A stretch of DNA of 64,000 bases from Bradyrhizobium sp. RD5-C2 (GTDB lineage Bacteria; Pseudomonadota; Alphaproteobacteria; Rhizobiales; Xanthobacteraceae). Shown here in pieces: positions 16,760-25,138 of the stretch (position 1 is its first letter; each line of letters begins with the position of its first letter). Made by a program: the position numbers and the translations under genes. A model generated the notes under the pieces. That model ran no database searches. It was not told where the DNA came from and worked only from the letters and a program-made list of their open reading frames with translations. The stretch is from contig NZ_BOVL01000019.1 of the NCBI RefSeq assembly GCF_019972155.1, positions 165,466-229,465 on the forward strand. The letters are read 5' to 3'.

Positions 16760-16797
16760 AGCGCCTCGTCGAATCATCGACGGGGCGCTTTCTTTTT
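16760..16797 (+). terminator. factor-independent terminator
   Basis: AGCGCC (16760-16765) and GGCGCT (16784-16789) enclose a second stem CGTCGA/TCGACG; TTCTTTTT follows. On the plus strand it would stop read-through from the transposase gene; on the minus strand it lies just upstream of the tRNA gene. Confidence 0.75.
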
Positions 16798-17023
16798 AGC
16801 CCGGCCTTAACCATCCGTCCACGACTAGTACGAGTTTCTGAATCAAACACTAAATATGGTGGAAGGACAGGGGGCGGTGCCGCGCCTGTGATCGAGCCAA
16901 GTATCAGTGAGTCCTCAGAGATTCCCAAGCTCAAAAAATGTGGCCAATGGCCTACATCATGCCCGCCGGTCGCTGTTCACAGGGCAAGTATTTATTCGCG
17001 ATAACGGATTGAATTTCCGGGAC

Positions 17024-17473
17024 TCACGTAAGCCTACGACCACGGTCGATTTCCCACAGCATGTACTGCCCAGGCCCCTGCTCGCACTGGACAAGGCCGT
17101 TCTCCCGCTGGCCACGAAGCGCGACTCCGACCCGCTTCGTCATGAGCCGCAAGAGCCGCTGATCGCTCTTATCCAAGGCCCGCTCGACTAGAAGCTGGAG
17201 AGCGATATCTCGCGTCGTCAGCGGCTCTGCGGCCTGCCTGAGCACGCTCAAGATGATCCGGGACATCTGGCCACGGTTGCTCCAATCCTTCGGCGGCCGG
17301 AAGGCCTTGGCCTTGATGGTCTCAACTCGGTAGTCCGGATCGAATTGGAGGATGGTCGCGTCTAGGCTTTCTAGGTCCAAGACCATCTTCCGCAGGGCTT
17401 CATGGATGTTTTCGATATCGCCCGCCAACTGCGCGCGGCGCTTTACCAGCCCATTCAGGACGAATTCGCTCAT
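17024..17473 (-). CDS. unknown protein with N-terminal helices and winged-helix-like C-terminus
   Basis: A 149-residue protein. Residues 5-50 (LVKRRAQLAGDIENIHEALR) look like a helical hairpin or coiled coil. Residues 78-140 (ILSVLRQAAEPLTTRDIALQ...VGVALRGQRENGLVQ) look like a winged helix. It resembles unannotated proteins of rhizobial accessory regions; no function is claimed. Its start overlaps the 3' end of the small membrane protein gene by 4 bases (coupled). Confidence 0.65.
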   Translation of the reverse strand: MSEFVLNGLVKRRAQLAGDIENIHEALRKMVLDLESLDATILQFDPDYRVETIKAKAFRPPKDWSNRGQMSRIILSVLRQAAEPLTTRDIALQLLVERALDKSDQRLLRLMTKRVGVALRGQRENGLVQCEQGPGQYMLWEIDRGRRLT

Positions 17474-17667
17474 CGGCGGCGTCGCTTATCGACGAGGGGA
17501 GAGAATGCGTAATGCAGCGCTGCCTCCGCCGCAAAAGCTGCGCTACCGGCGACGCCGCCCCAAAACCATCCTATGCCGACATCGTGACCTAGATACGCTC
17601 CGATCCCGCCGTACATGACGGCCAGTACCGCAATCAACAAAGCGCCAGCCCATGATGTCTGTTTCAT
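17470..17667 (-). CDS. small membrane protein
   Basis: A 65-residue protein with two hydrophobic segments: ALLIAVLAVMYGGIGAYLG (about 8-26) and WFWGGVAGSAAFAAEAALHY (about 34-53). It ends in a basic RRRR tail. Its stop overlaps the start of the downstream protein, forming a two-gene passenger operon next to the right terminal repeat of the transposon. Function unknown. Confidence 0.6.
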   Translation of the reverse strand: MKQTSWAGALLIAVLAVMYGGIGAYLGHDVGIGWFWGGVAGSAAFAAEAALHYAFSPLVDKRRRR

Positions 17668-17714
17668 GGGTGGAATAGTAGCAAAACAGGCAGCATAGCT
17701 GCGAGGCGTTGCTT

Positions 17715-17745
17715 GGTGAGTTTGCTACCTAATGCCGAGCAATTC
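17715..17745. repeat. right terminal inverted repeat and target duplication of the IS1595 element
   Basis: The 23-bp repeat (17715-17737) ends CTACCTAATGCCG and is followed by the second copy of the 8-bp target AGCAATTC (17738-17745). comM coding sequence resumes directly after. Confidence 0.95.
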
Positions 17746-18386
17746 GGACGGCGACAGCGGTGGCAGGATCGAAGGCAGCCGCGCCGCCAGCATCGATTTG
17801 CCGGCGCCGGGCGAGCCGATCATGAGCAAATGATGTCCGCCGGCGGCGGCGATCTCGAGCGCGCGTTTGGCGCTCTCCTGGCCCTTGATGTCACGCAGGT
17901 CGAGCAGCGCTTCCTCGCGCGCCTCGTTCTGGTCTTGCACCTTCGGCTGTGGCCGCGACAGCAGCTGCGTGCCCTTGAAGTGATTGGCGATCTGGATCAG
18001 CGAATGGGCTGCGATGATCTGGATGTCCGGGCTCGCCCATGCGGCTTCCGAGCCGCAGGCGGCCGGGCAGATCAATCCCTCGTCGCGCGAATTGGCGCCG
18101 ATCGCCGCGGGCAGCACGCCCGCCACCGGTGCGATCGAGCCGTCGAGCCCAAGTTCGCCGAGCACGGTGAAGCCGCTGAGCGCATCCGGCGGGATCGCCC
18201 CGATCGCCGCCATCAGGCCGAGCGCGATCGGCAGATCGTAATGGCTGCCCTCCTTGGGCAGGTCGGCCGGCGCGAGGTTGACGGTGATGCGGCGGGCGGG
18301 AAGCGCCAGCCCGGAGGCGATCAGCGCCGAGCGCACCCGCTCGCGCGCCTCCGACACCGCCTTGTCGGGCAGGCCGACGATCGCAA
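17738..18386 (-). pseudogene. comM: comM (yifB) middle fragment between the island and the IS1595 element
   Basis: This part runs from AIVGLPDKAVSEARER (which follows codon 32 of the 5' fragment) to LPPLSPSELL, where the transposon interrupts it. It holds most of the N-terminal Lon-like ChlI domain (VNLAPADLPKEGSHYDLPIALG, GELGLDGS) and the AAA+ start DIKGQESAKRALEIAAAGGHH with Walker A GSPGAGKSM. The frame stays open into the island to an ATG at 18501 that is not native. Joining the three fragments restores one continuous comM reading frame. Confidence 0.95.
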
Positions 18387-18409
18387 TAGTGTAGCCAAAT
18401 AACCCCCAA
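18371..18409. other. left attachment site (attL) of the genomic island
   Basis: comM sequence GCCGACGATC ends in the shared core GCAA (18383-18386). The island half-site GCAATAGTGTAGCC...TAACCCCCAA (18383-18409) follows. It is the imperfect inverted repeat of the right end (45595-45623), with about 22 of 27 positions equal, and both half-sites point into the core. This is the geometry of a large serine recombinase attP. Confidence 0.85.
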
Positions 18410-18499
18410 GCCTTCGCGTGCATCGCAGCGATGATCGATGGTTGCGTTTCTCCTCCCGGCTCGGGTATTGCGGCCTCCGTTGAAACGAAAGGACTGAGC

Positions 18500-19201
18500 A
18501 TGGTCCGACTAACCGATGAAATTTGGAGCGAGCTCGTATCGAGCTGCCTGCCGCCGCCAAAGTCCGGGAAAGTATGCCAACTGCCCCCCGAGTCTCGGCA
18601 AGAAGTTGAAAGCGCGCTGGCAGACTACGCAGCGGGTGACAAGATGCATCTGTTCAACCGCATAACGCCAGAGACGCGCGAGGCGCTGGAGCGCACCCGC
18701 AAAGACACCAAACGGCTGTCGACACAGCTGACAATCCTAAAAGCCCGACAGGACTTCGATCGCATCGCCAAAGCATTTGGCGAGCCTACAATCAATTCTC
18801 ATCTGATGGAGCTGGATACGCTCGCTGCCATTTTGGACTGCGCCGTAGAAGGCCTTCAGTTTCGCAGCCGGAATAAGACGTGGATGAGAACGATGGTGGG
18901 CGTGCTCTTTGTCGAGCTTCTCAAGATTCGTTCCTATTACCTGAAGATCGACGTGCCCAACCAGGCAAAGGAGACCTCTTCGAGTGGTGCGTTTCGCGAA
19001 TATCTCAAGATCTGCCTCAAGCAGGCGGAGCCGTTGATTGGCAACGACGACCTTGAAGAGATGCTGAAGCAGGGACTGGAATACGTCGTCGAGACTTTTC
19101 AATTTTACAAGAAGGATGAGGATCATTGCTGGGAATGGCACGAGATCTTCCCGGAGAGTGAAGAAAATCTCATGAAGTCAAGCAAAATATGGAGGGATTA
19201 A
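18500..19201 (+). CDS. unknown protein, first gene of the polymerase module
   Basis: A 233-residue soluble protein, predominantly helical (for example EALERTRKDTKRLSTQLTI and a charged middle). No membrane segment, signal peptide or motif that I recognise. GAAAGGACTGAGC precedes the ATG. It opens a plus-strand series that continues with two proteins and a DNA polymerase, so a link to element replication or maintenance is possible; this is inferred from position only. Confidence 0.6.
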   Translation: MVRLTDEIWSELVSSCLPPPKSGKVCQLPPESRQEVESALADYAAGDKMHLFNRITPETREALERTRKDTKRLSTQLTILKARQDFDRIAKAFGEPTINSHLMELDTLAAILDCAVEGLQFRSRNKTWMRTMVGVLFVELLKIRSYYLKIDVPNQAKETSSSGAFREYLKICLKQAEPLIGNDDLEEMLKQGLEYVVETFQFYKKDEDHCWEWHEIFPESEENLMKSSKIWRD

Positions 19202-19304
19202 GGTACAAGAAAAGCGTTCCTTAACCACCGGTCTCTTTCCCCAAACATCTCCCGTGATGTGAGAGATGAGGCTCCGTCTGAAATCACTCAGAAGGAGCAG
19301 CAAC

Positions 19305-19967
19305 TTGAATACGATTGAAACTCAGCCGGGTGCCCTGGCGCCCGACGCCTTCGATACTCTCGCCGTTTCGCACCCGGTCTCCGTAGGCGATGCGTCCCGG
19401 GGTGTGAGCATCTTCGCCGACCTCGATCAGTTCAAGGTCGACATGAAGGAAGCCGGTCTCGATGGCGCCGAGGAACAGCTCGCCGTCGTCTCGGTACGGA
19501 AGCCTCCCGCCGAGGAGTTTGTCCGCGTCAGTCCGGACAGAGCCATGACGATCACCGTGGCTCTGCACGACTGCAGGGACAACTTCACCAGCGAATATTA
19601 CATCGTCGCTCCGCGCATGCTCGGCGAGATGATGGACCTGCGGGCCGCCTTCTACGCGCAGCTTTGCGTGACCGTCACTCGGTCGGGCTTGGTCATACTA
19701 TGGCCAGTCAAGCTCCCGACCGGCGGCGCGAGCAATCCCTGGTATGACAGCGCGCTCAGGGGCGCCGAGATGGCCAAAGCCGACTGGATCCGGATCTATG
19801 CGGACCCGGGCCAGAAGCAGTATCGGATCAGGAAAGCATTGGGCGACTTCGACCCGCCCGCGTTCCCCGACAAGCCACTTAACGAGCTGCTCGAGATCGC
19901 CTTCAGGGGTCGCATCATCGACAGCTCGGATCACCCTATCTGCAAGAAGCTTCGCGGCGAGGCGTGA
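19305..19967 (+). CDS. unknown protein directly upstream of the family A polymerase
   Basis: About 220 residues from a TTG at 19305, chosen because AAGGAG lies 7 bases before it; an in-frame ATG at 19266 would add 13 basic residues without a clear ribosome site. The central part FTSEYYIVAPRMLGEMMDLRA and VLWPVKLP-like strands suggest a compact beta-rich fold. The end is basic. A 4-base gap separates it from the polymerase ATG, so the two are almost certainly co-translated and may act together, for instance as a primase-like or clamp-like partner. Function unknown. Confidence 0.6.
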   Translation: MNTIETQPGALAPDAFDTLAVSHPVSVGDASRGVSIFADLDQFKVDMKEAGLDGAEEQLAVVSVRKPPAEEFVRVSPDRAMTITVALHDCRDNFTSEYYIVAPRMLGEMMDLRAAFYAQLCVTVTRSGLVILWPVKLPTGGASNPWYDSALRGAEMAKADWIRIYADPGQKQYRIRKALGDFDPPAFPDKPLNELLEIAFRGRIIDSSDHPICKKLRGEA

Positions 19968-19971
19968 GCGC

Positions 19972-21738
19972 ATGGGGACCGAGGAACGGCGGGATGGCCT
20001 GCGGGCCATCCCATTCAAACACGTCAACTGCGTCGACTTCGAATTTCAATCGGGCCGAGGAGGCCGCCCCAAAGTCGTTTGCCTCGTCGTACACGAGGTT
20101 CGAAGCGGAGAAACATGGCGCTATTGGCAAGACGAGCTGTACCGAATGTCGCGGGCTCCGTTCGCGACCGACGCCGATTCATGCTTGGTGGCCTACGCGG
20201 CGCAGGCCGAGATCGGCTGCTTTCTCGCGCTGGGTTGGCCGCTGCCCGTCAATGTCCTCGATCTATACGCTGAATTCAGGGTCGAGACGAACGGCGCCCG
20301 GCGTACCGCGAGCCTGATCGACGCCCTGACGCTGCATAACCTACCCCACATGGACGCCGCGACAAAGGAGTCCATGCGCGACCTCGTGCTGGGCGGTGGC
20401 GACTGGAGCGAGGAAGAAAAATCGCGAATTCTTGACTATTGTCAGTCTGATGTGGACGCGACGGTCGCGCTGCTACGGTCGATGGCCCCATCGATCGACC
20501 TTCCGAGGGCCGCTCGCTTGCGCGGTCGATATGCGGTCGCTGTCGCGGCCATGGAGCATGCCGGCATACCGATCGATCTCGGGCTGCTCCGCAGGATCCG
20601 GCACAAGTGGCCCCGCATCCGCAGAGATCTGATCGCGGAAGTCGACGCTGGCTTCGGCGTCTATGACGGCGAGACCTTCAAGCGCGACCGGTTCAGTCGA
20701 TGGCTGTACCGTCGGCGCATTTCATGGCCCAGGCTCGCGTCCGGCCTGCTCGCGCTTTCTGACGACGTGTTCAAGCAGCAAGAGGCAGCTTGGCCCGTCA
20801 TCGCGCCGCTTCGGGACCTTCGCAACGTCGCCCGCCTCGCCGATTTAGACGGTCTCCTCGTGGGGCCAGATGCTCGCGCTAGGACCTCACTGAGGCCGTT
20901 CAGCTCAGTGACGGGGCGCAACCAACCCTCGACTACCAAGTTTGCGTTCGGAAACGCGAAGTGGATGCGGGGTTTCATAGCGCCTACTGATGACGTCTAC
21001 CTGGCATACATCGACTTCACCAGCCAAGAGATCGGTATCGCGGCCGGCCTATCGGGCGACGAACGATTGATCGCCGCCTACGTTTGCGGTGACCCGTATC
21101 TCGCCTTCGCAACCGACGCGGGCCTCGCCCCGGAAGGCGCAACGAAAGAATCGCACTCAGAGGTACGCAACGCCTGCAAGGTCGTCGTCCTTGGGTTGAA
21201 TTACGGGATGGGACCAGACTCAATGGCGCTTCAAGCAGGAATTTCGGTCGCGATGGCGCGCCATCTCATCGCGCTCCACAAGCGCACCTATCGAGCATTC
21301 TGGAAATGGAGCGACGACATGGTCGACGCGGCGCTCCTTTCGAGGCGTATGAGGACCGTGTTTGGCTGGCCGCGCCGGATGGTCGGCGGAGAAAAGATCA
21401 CCTCGATCCGGAACTTCCCGATGCAGGCAAACGGTGCCGAGATGATGCGGATCGCGGCCATCGGCGGCGTCAGCGCGGGCATTGAGCTCTGCGCGCCCGT
21501 TCACGACGCCTTCCTGATCGCCGCGCCGCCGGAACGGCTTGAGCACGACGTCGAAATCATGCGCGCGATCATGACCAAAGCAGGCGAAGCGGTTTGTGGC
21601 GTGCCGATTCGCACCGAAGCGAAGTTCATCCGACACCCGCAGCGGTACATGGAGGACCGTGGCATCGACATGTGGAACCGAGTCATGCGGTTCGGGCGTA
21701 TGCCGCATGCCCATTTCGAAGGAAAAGCTACCGTCTGA
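19972..21738 (+). CDS. family A DNA polymerase with 3'-5' exonuclease domain
   Basis: A 588-residue DNA polymerase I-like enzyme. The N-terminal DEDD exonuclease shows VDFEFQ (D22, E24) and DYCQSDVDATVALL. The polymerase domain has motif A YIDFTSQEIG (D348), motif B RNACKVVVLGLNYGMG (about residues 398-413) and motif C VHDAF (H511, D512, A513). Motif C is usually HDE, so the second carboxylate is replaced by Ala. There is no 5' nuclease domain. It is not the housekeeping PolA, which is much longer. Context suggests it replicates or repairs the island. Confidence 0.9.
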   Translation: MGTEERRDGLRAIPFKHVNCVDFEFQSGRGGRPKVVCLVVHEVRSGETWRYWQDELYRMSRAPFATDADSCLVAYAAQAEIGCFLALGWPLPVNVLDLYAEFRVETNGARRTASLIDALTLHNLPHMDAATKESMRDLVLGGGDWSEEEKSRILDYCQSDVDATVALLRSMAPSIDLPRAARLRGRYAVAVAAMEHAGIPIDLGLLRRIRHKWPRIRRDLIAEVDAGFGVYDGETFKRDRFSRWLYRRRISWPRLASGLLALSDDVFKQQEAAWPVIAPLRDLRNVARLADLDGLLVGPDARARTSLRPFSSVTGRNQPSTTKFAFGNAKWMRGFIAPTDDVYLAYIDFTSQEIGIAAGLSGDERLIAAYVCGDPYLAFATDAGLAPEGATKESHSEVRNACKVVVLGLNYGMGPDSMALQAGISVAMARHLIALHKRTYRAFWKWSDDMVDAALLSRRMRTVFGWPRRMVGGEKITSIRNFPMQANGAEMMRIAAIGGVSAGIELCAPVHDAFLIAAPPERLEHDVEIMRAIMTKAGEAVCGVPIRTEAKFIRHPQRYMEDRGIDMWNRVMRFGRMPHAHFEGKATV

Positions 21739-21795
21739 CGGTCGCGACGCGACTGTCTGGCACGGCAGACACCGGGACATCTAATAGGAGTCTTT

Positions 21796-22164
21796 ATGCT
21801 TGGTCTTCGCATCAACGAGATAGAAGTGGCGCCGCCATCGCGGCTTCCACGGACGCCTCGATTTTTAAAAGGCCCCATTCCATGGTCGGCGGTCTGCGCG
21901 GCAGCGAGCCTGCCTGGGCAGACGCTCGCCGTCTTCTTGGCGATCCATCACCGCGCGGCTGTCACGGGAAGGCTCACCGTCACACTCCCGAAGAATCTGC
22001 TCGCCGAACTCGGGATCAGCCGAGATGCGAAGTCACGGGCCCTGCACGCCCTCGAACAAGCATCTTTGATCACAGTCGAGCGAGTGCGTGGACACGCCGC
22101 GCGGATCAAGCTTGTGGCCGCAGCAATACATGGTGCTGCCTCAGGCATACAAACCCCCAAGTAA
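21796..22164 (+). CDS. winged-helix protein of the polymerase module
   Basis: A 122-residue protein. Residues 32-105 read as a winged helix: SAVCAAASLPGQTLAVFLAI, VTLPKNLLAELGISRDAKS, ALHALEQASLITVERVRG. This resembles the DNA-binding domain of small replication or partition regulators on alphaproteobacterial plasmids and islands. The N-terminal 30 residues are Pro/Arg-rich. It lies 57 bases downstream of the polymerase gene. Whether it is an initiator or a transcription factor cannot be told from sequence. Confidence 0.6.
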   Translation: MLGLRINEIEVAPPSRLPRTPRFLKGPIPWSAVCAAASLPGQTLAVFLAIHHRAAVTGRLTVTLPKNLLAELGISRDAKSRALHALEQASLITVERVRGHAARIKLVAAAIHGAASGIQTPK

Positions 22165-22195
22165 AACAAACCTCACTGAGAAGAAAGGAATCGAT

Positions 22196-22606
22196 ATGTC
22201 GCGCAACCGCAGTCGTACCGAAGCATTCAAGATTTACGGCTTAACCCCGAAGAATCCCCGCTCCAGCCTGTCAGCAATGTCAGAAGACCCCCCGGGCGCG
22301 GCGCTCAGTTTGTGGCAGGACGAGTTCAGGATGGTCGACGGCCGGATGATATACGAGAGGTCGAGCTGGGGGGATTGGTTCGACGGTCCCAGCAGACGCG
22401 AGTGCTTCAAACACCTCGCGTGGGCTCGGCGCCACCTCGATGGGAAAATCAACGTGGTTATTTCCACACGCAAGTGGACCGAAAATGGATACGTCAGGAC
22501 GGACAGCTTCGCGCGGCCGGGTGTGATCATGCGCGTTGTGCACCTGGACCCAGTCACGGGCGCCTTCAGGCTCGAACAGGTCCTGCCGGAGAAGAAAGCG
22601 GCCTGA
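22196..22606 (+). CDS. unknown protein, last gene of the polymerase module
   Basis: A 136-residue protein starting at the ATG at 22196 after a GAGAAGAAAGGAATCG ribosome site. Tryptophan-rich central part (ALSLWQDEF, SSWGDWFDGPS, HLAWARRHL) and no membrane segment. It lies 31 bases after the winged-helix gene and closes the plus-strand module. Not recognised; function unknown. Confidence 0.55.
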   Translation: MSRNRSRTEAFKIYGLTPKNPRSSLSAMSEDPPGAALSLWQDEFRMVDGRMIYERSSWGDWFDGPSRRECFKHLAWARRHLDGKINVVISTRKWTENGYVRTDSFARPGVIMRVVHLDPVTGAFRLEQVLPEKKAA

Positions 22607-22659
22607 AGGTCACAGACGAGGCCTATTAATCCCGCCAGGGCCATCGTCGTGGCTGTTTC

Positions 22660-22811
22660 CTCACCCTCGCGGTGCGAGGGTGAGCGCCCTTCGGGCGAGC
22701 TCCGCCTGCTAGCCGGTTTGAAGGATCCATCGAGATCTCAACGATCACGTCGCTGAATGTCGATGTGCGGTTATGGAGGAGGTCATCACTTTGCCAGTGA
22801 GGCAAAGTGAT
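22660..22811. other. cluster of three hairpins downstream of the polymerase module
   Basis: In this non-coding part of 22607-23339: CTCACCCTCGC-GGT-GCGAGGGTGAG (22660-22684, 11-bp perfect stem), CGCCC-TTC-GGGCG (22685-22697), and ATCACTTTGCC-AGTGA-GGCAAAGTGAT (22785-22811, 11-bp perfect stem). No T-runs follow, so they are not simple terminators. Stem clusters next to a replication module could be a replication origin, partition site or structured RNA. The rest of 22607-23275 shows only short GC-rich dyads and no convincing gene. Confidence 0.6.
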
Positions 22812-23275
22812 TCGTGCGTGTAACGGCATCGGTATCATCGGACCAGAGGGGCCGTGGTCTCGGCCGGGACGGGTAGTGCGGTTCGCCCCCTCACGCCTCT
22901 GCTTGTCTACGCAGGGTCTCGGCACGACCGGTCCGACGATCGCGCCACCCTCGACGGTCTAAAGCTTCTCCGTCTCTCGTCGGGCTTAGATTAGCGACCG
23001 TGCCCGCTTTGGTCGTTCATTCCCAGGAGTGGACCGGACCGGCTGGTCCGATGCTCCGACCGATGTCTCAGCCCACCGGAGTTTCCGCGAGTACCCCTGC
23101 AATGGAGGTCACGGTTGATCAATTGACGCCGAGATGTCGCGATATTTATAGGGCGTGGTTCGATAACGGGCGCTCCTAGCTACGCTCCGAACCGGATGGA
23201 TGGGCCGGAAGGCGCACTGATGCTCTCGGCGCGACGGCAGTTAGGAACGTTCGTTCAGATCGCGCACCCGCAGTC

Positions 23276-23322
23276 ACTCGCCGGCTTACCTTTCTGGGGA
23301 ACCCTAAATCGGCTACCCGGGG
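23276..23322 (+). repeat. 47-bp direct repeat, copy R1
   Basis: Copy 1 of three equal-length direct repeats (others at 24704 and 32642). The 20-base core CCCTAAATCGGCTACCCGGG is identical in all three. The preceding 27 bases are diverged but still alignable without gaps (ACTCGCCGGC, CCTTT). It lies 17 bases beyond the stop of the 23340-24581 gene. Confidence 0.9.
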
Positions 23323-23339
23323 CTAGGCTACGCTCCGAT

Positions 23340-24581
23340 TCACTCATCCGCGTCGGGCGGAGCAAGGTTGTCAATTTCCGGAAACAGGCCCCGGTCTCGC
23401 AACGCGGCGGCTACTCCATCGGGCGTCAGCTCGCTTTGAACGCGCAACAACTGAGCCTCGGCCCATTCCATCATTCTACTCAATTCGCCAGTTGGATTCT
23501 TCGGCACAAGCTCACGCAACCGCGCCACGAACGATTTGAGCTCATCCGCCTCTATCGAGATCCTAACAAAGCGCTTGAGGAATTCGCGACGCTGCGTCTC
23601 CCGCTCTTCTCGAGCTCTTGCCAGGCGTGCCCGTTCCTCTTGCTGCTCCCACTCACGTTTCCACCGCTCACGTTCCTCGCGCCGGGCCTTAACTCCCGCA
23701 AGATAGGTCGCTATCCCGCCGACGATGTCGTCGACGAGACTCTCTATTTTCTGACGCTTCCCGTCACCCCAATTGCGACGTAGCCCCCTTACGTATTCAT
23801 CCGCAATTTGGATGCTGAGCTCTCCGGTACGAATGAAATCAAATTCTGGATAGGCCCGCTCTCGACTAAACGACCAAATTCCACGCTGCCGATCACGCTC
23901 CTCCTTCTCGCGGAGTCGCTTCTCCTTCGAAAGCTCTTCCACAGTCGGCTCGTGATTTCGCCTTTCGATTCGCTCAACCAGGGAGAATGTGAGGCTGTCT
24001 GGAGGTAGAGTCACACGTATCCGGTCGCCGACGGGCTCAACCGTCAGCCCCCGCGCATCAATCCCGCGCGCGATGGCGTCTAAGATCGCGATCGCACGCT
24101 CTACACTTGCGGTGCCGACTTCGATCCCGCAACACCCCTGACCATTCGCCCGAACTACTCCGTCGGCACCCGCTTTTGGCTTACGCAGAGCTCTGGCAGT
24201 TGCCGCGATAGCGCCGTGCGGATCTTGGATTGGGGACGTCGCCGTGGACTCAACAGAAGAAATCGGGCGCGCTTTGATACTTCGGCGCTCTCGCTCCTGA
24301 TTCAGAAGCGCGCGGACCTCTGGCGCTAAGGTGTTCCGCGAACCGTGAATAACGATGTGTTCGTGTTGCGGATCGGCCGTGCTGTGAAGGGGAATTTGCT
24401 TCGTTGGCTTGCCAGCTTCCCGCTTTGCCCAATAGCCGCGCGGGGGCGTGGGAACTCGGTGCTTGTCACAAATCTTCTTCAGAGCAACGTCTGAGATCCC
24501 GAGATCCTCAGCCACTTTTGTCATCGGCCGTGACCAGACCATGTCATACATGGCGCGGCGTGTCAGTTCTTGCACAGGCAT
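23340..24581 (-). CDS. unknown protein with N-terminal helix-turn-helix and charged coiled coil
   Basis: A 413-residue protein. The N-terminus ELTRRAMYDMVWSRPMTKVA is followed by LGISDVALKKICDKHRVPTP, a helix-turn-helix of the Fis/homeodomain-like type, and PPRGYWAKREAGK. Residues 215-240 and about 300-345 are strongly charged helices (EERERWKREWEQQEERAR). This N-terminal type is widespread in proteobacterial accessory islands, but I know of no function. It is the only gene between repeats R1 and R2. Confidence 0.65.
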   Translation of the reverse strand: MPVQELTRRAMYDMVWSRPMTKVAEDLGISDVALKKICDKHRVPTPPRGYWAKREAGKPTKQIPLHSTADPQHEHIVIHGSRNTLAPEVRALLNQERERRSIKARPISSVESTATSPIQDPHGAIAATARALRKPKAGADGVVRANGQGCCGIEVGTASVERAIAILDAIARGIDARGLTVEPVGDRIRVTLPPDSLTFSLVERIERRNHEPTVEELSKEKRLREKEERDRQRGIWSFSRERAYPEFDFIRTGELSIQIADEYVRGLRRNWGDGKRQKIESLVDDIVGGIATYLAGVKARREERERWKREWEQQEERARLARAREERETQRREFLKRFVRISIEADELKSFVARLRELVPKNPTGELSRMMEWAEAQLLRVQSELTPDGVAAALRDRGLFPEIDNLAPPDADE

Positions 24582-24703
24582 TTGGTTTTAGGAGATGCGG
24601 GCGGACAATAACCGTCAATAGCATACTGCCGATGATGGTCGAGCGAAGGCGGCTCGCCCTGCTTATTCGTTGGCCTTCCTGAGCCTCACGCGCACGCTCG
24701 ATC

Positions 24704-24750
24704 ACTAGCCGGCTCTCCTTTTAACGGAACCCTAAATCGGCTACCCGGGC
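24704..24750 (+). repeat. 47-bp direct repeat, copy R2
   Basis: ACTAGCCGGCTCTCCTTTTA begins this copy, followed by ACGGAA and the common core CCCTAAATCGGCTACCCGGG. It lies in the 557-base gap between two minus-strand genes (24582-25138), in which no gene or other clear signal is seen. Confidence 0.9.
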
Positions 24751-25138
24751 CATCGCTACAAACTAGCCAAGCCGGTTGCATCGGAATTCGCGACTTTCCT
24801 CGCGTAGGGAGCCGAAGCATTAGCGGTTGTAGCCGTCGATCGAGCGAGTTCACGACCAATGCGATCAGCGCGAAGACTACGCCGGGTCCACAAACGGCCG
24901 TCCAGCCGTGTAGGGAGCCAAGTGAGCCGCTAAGAAAGATACTCTGACGAACAATTCATTGAGCTGGCCGCACAGTTCATCCGAGCTCGTCGGAACCATC
25001 AACGTCGTCAGCAACCACTATTCGGTCGGCCGATGCGTTCTTGGCGCGCCTGCGGCAAAAACGCTCACTGAGCGGGAGCGGTGTGCGACGGGTTTTGCAA
25101 ACCGAGAGCTTCTGAGCCCGTTAGAAGATCAAAAGTCG

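Larger units (their letters stand above)
13994..17737. mobile_element. IS1595-family transposon with passenger genes, inserted in comM
   Basis: A 3744-bp element bounded by perfect 23-bp terminal inverted repeats (13994-14016 and 17715-17737, beginning CGGCATTAGGTAGC) and an 8-bp target duplication AGCAATTC (13986-13993 and 17738-17745). It encodes an ISXO2-like DDE transposase (15388-16353). Cargo is a 200-residue unknown protein, a tRNA-like segment, an XRE regulator, a ribbon-helix-helix protein, a tRNA-Thr-like gene, a coiled-coil/winged-helix protein and a small membrane protein. 8-bp duplications and passenger genes are known for the IS1595 family. The perfect repeats and clean duplication point to a recent, complete insertion. 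Confidence 0.93.

Noticed and set aside
17725..18501. Reading the middle comM fragment as a complete gene starting at 18501.
   Set aside because: The first 38 residues come from island sequence; only the part from 18386 downward is comM. It is a read-through frame.
22626..22925. Possible 99-residue minus-strand gene in the hairpin-rich region.
   Set aside because: It spans the perfect stems, has low-complexity Arg/Pro-rich sequence and no ribosome site; more likely chance.
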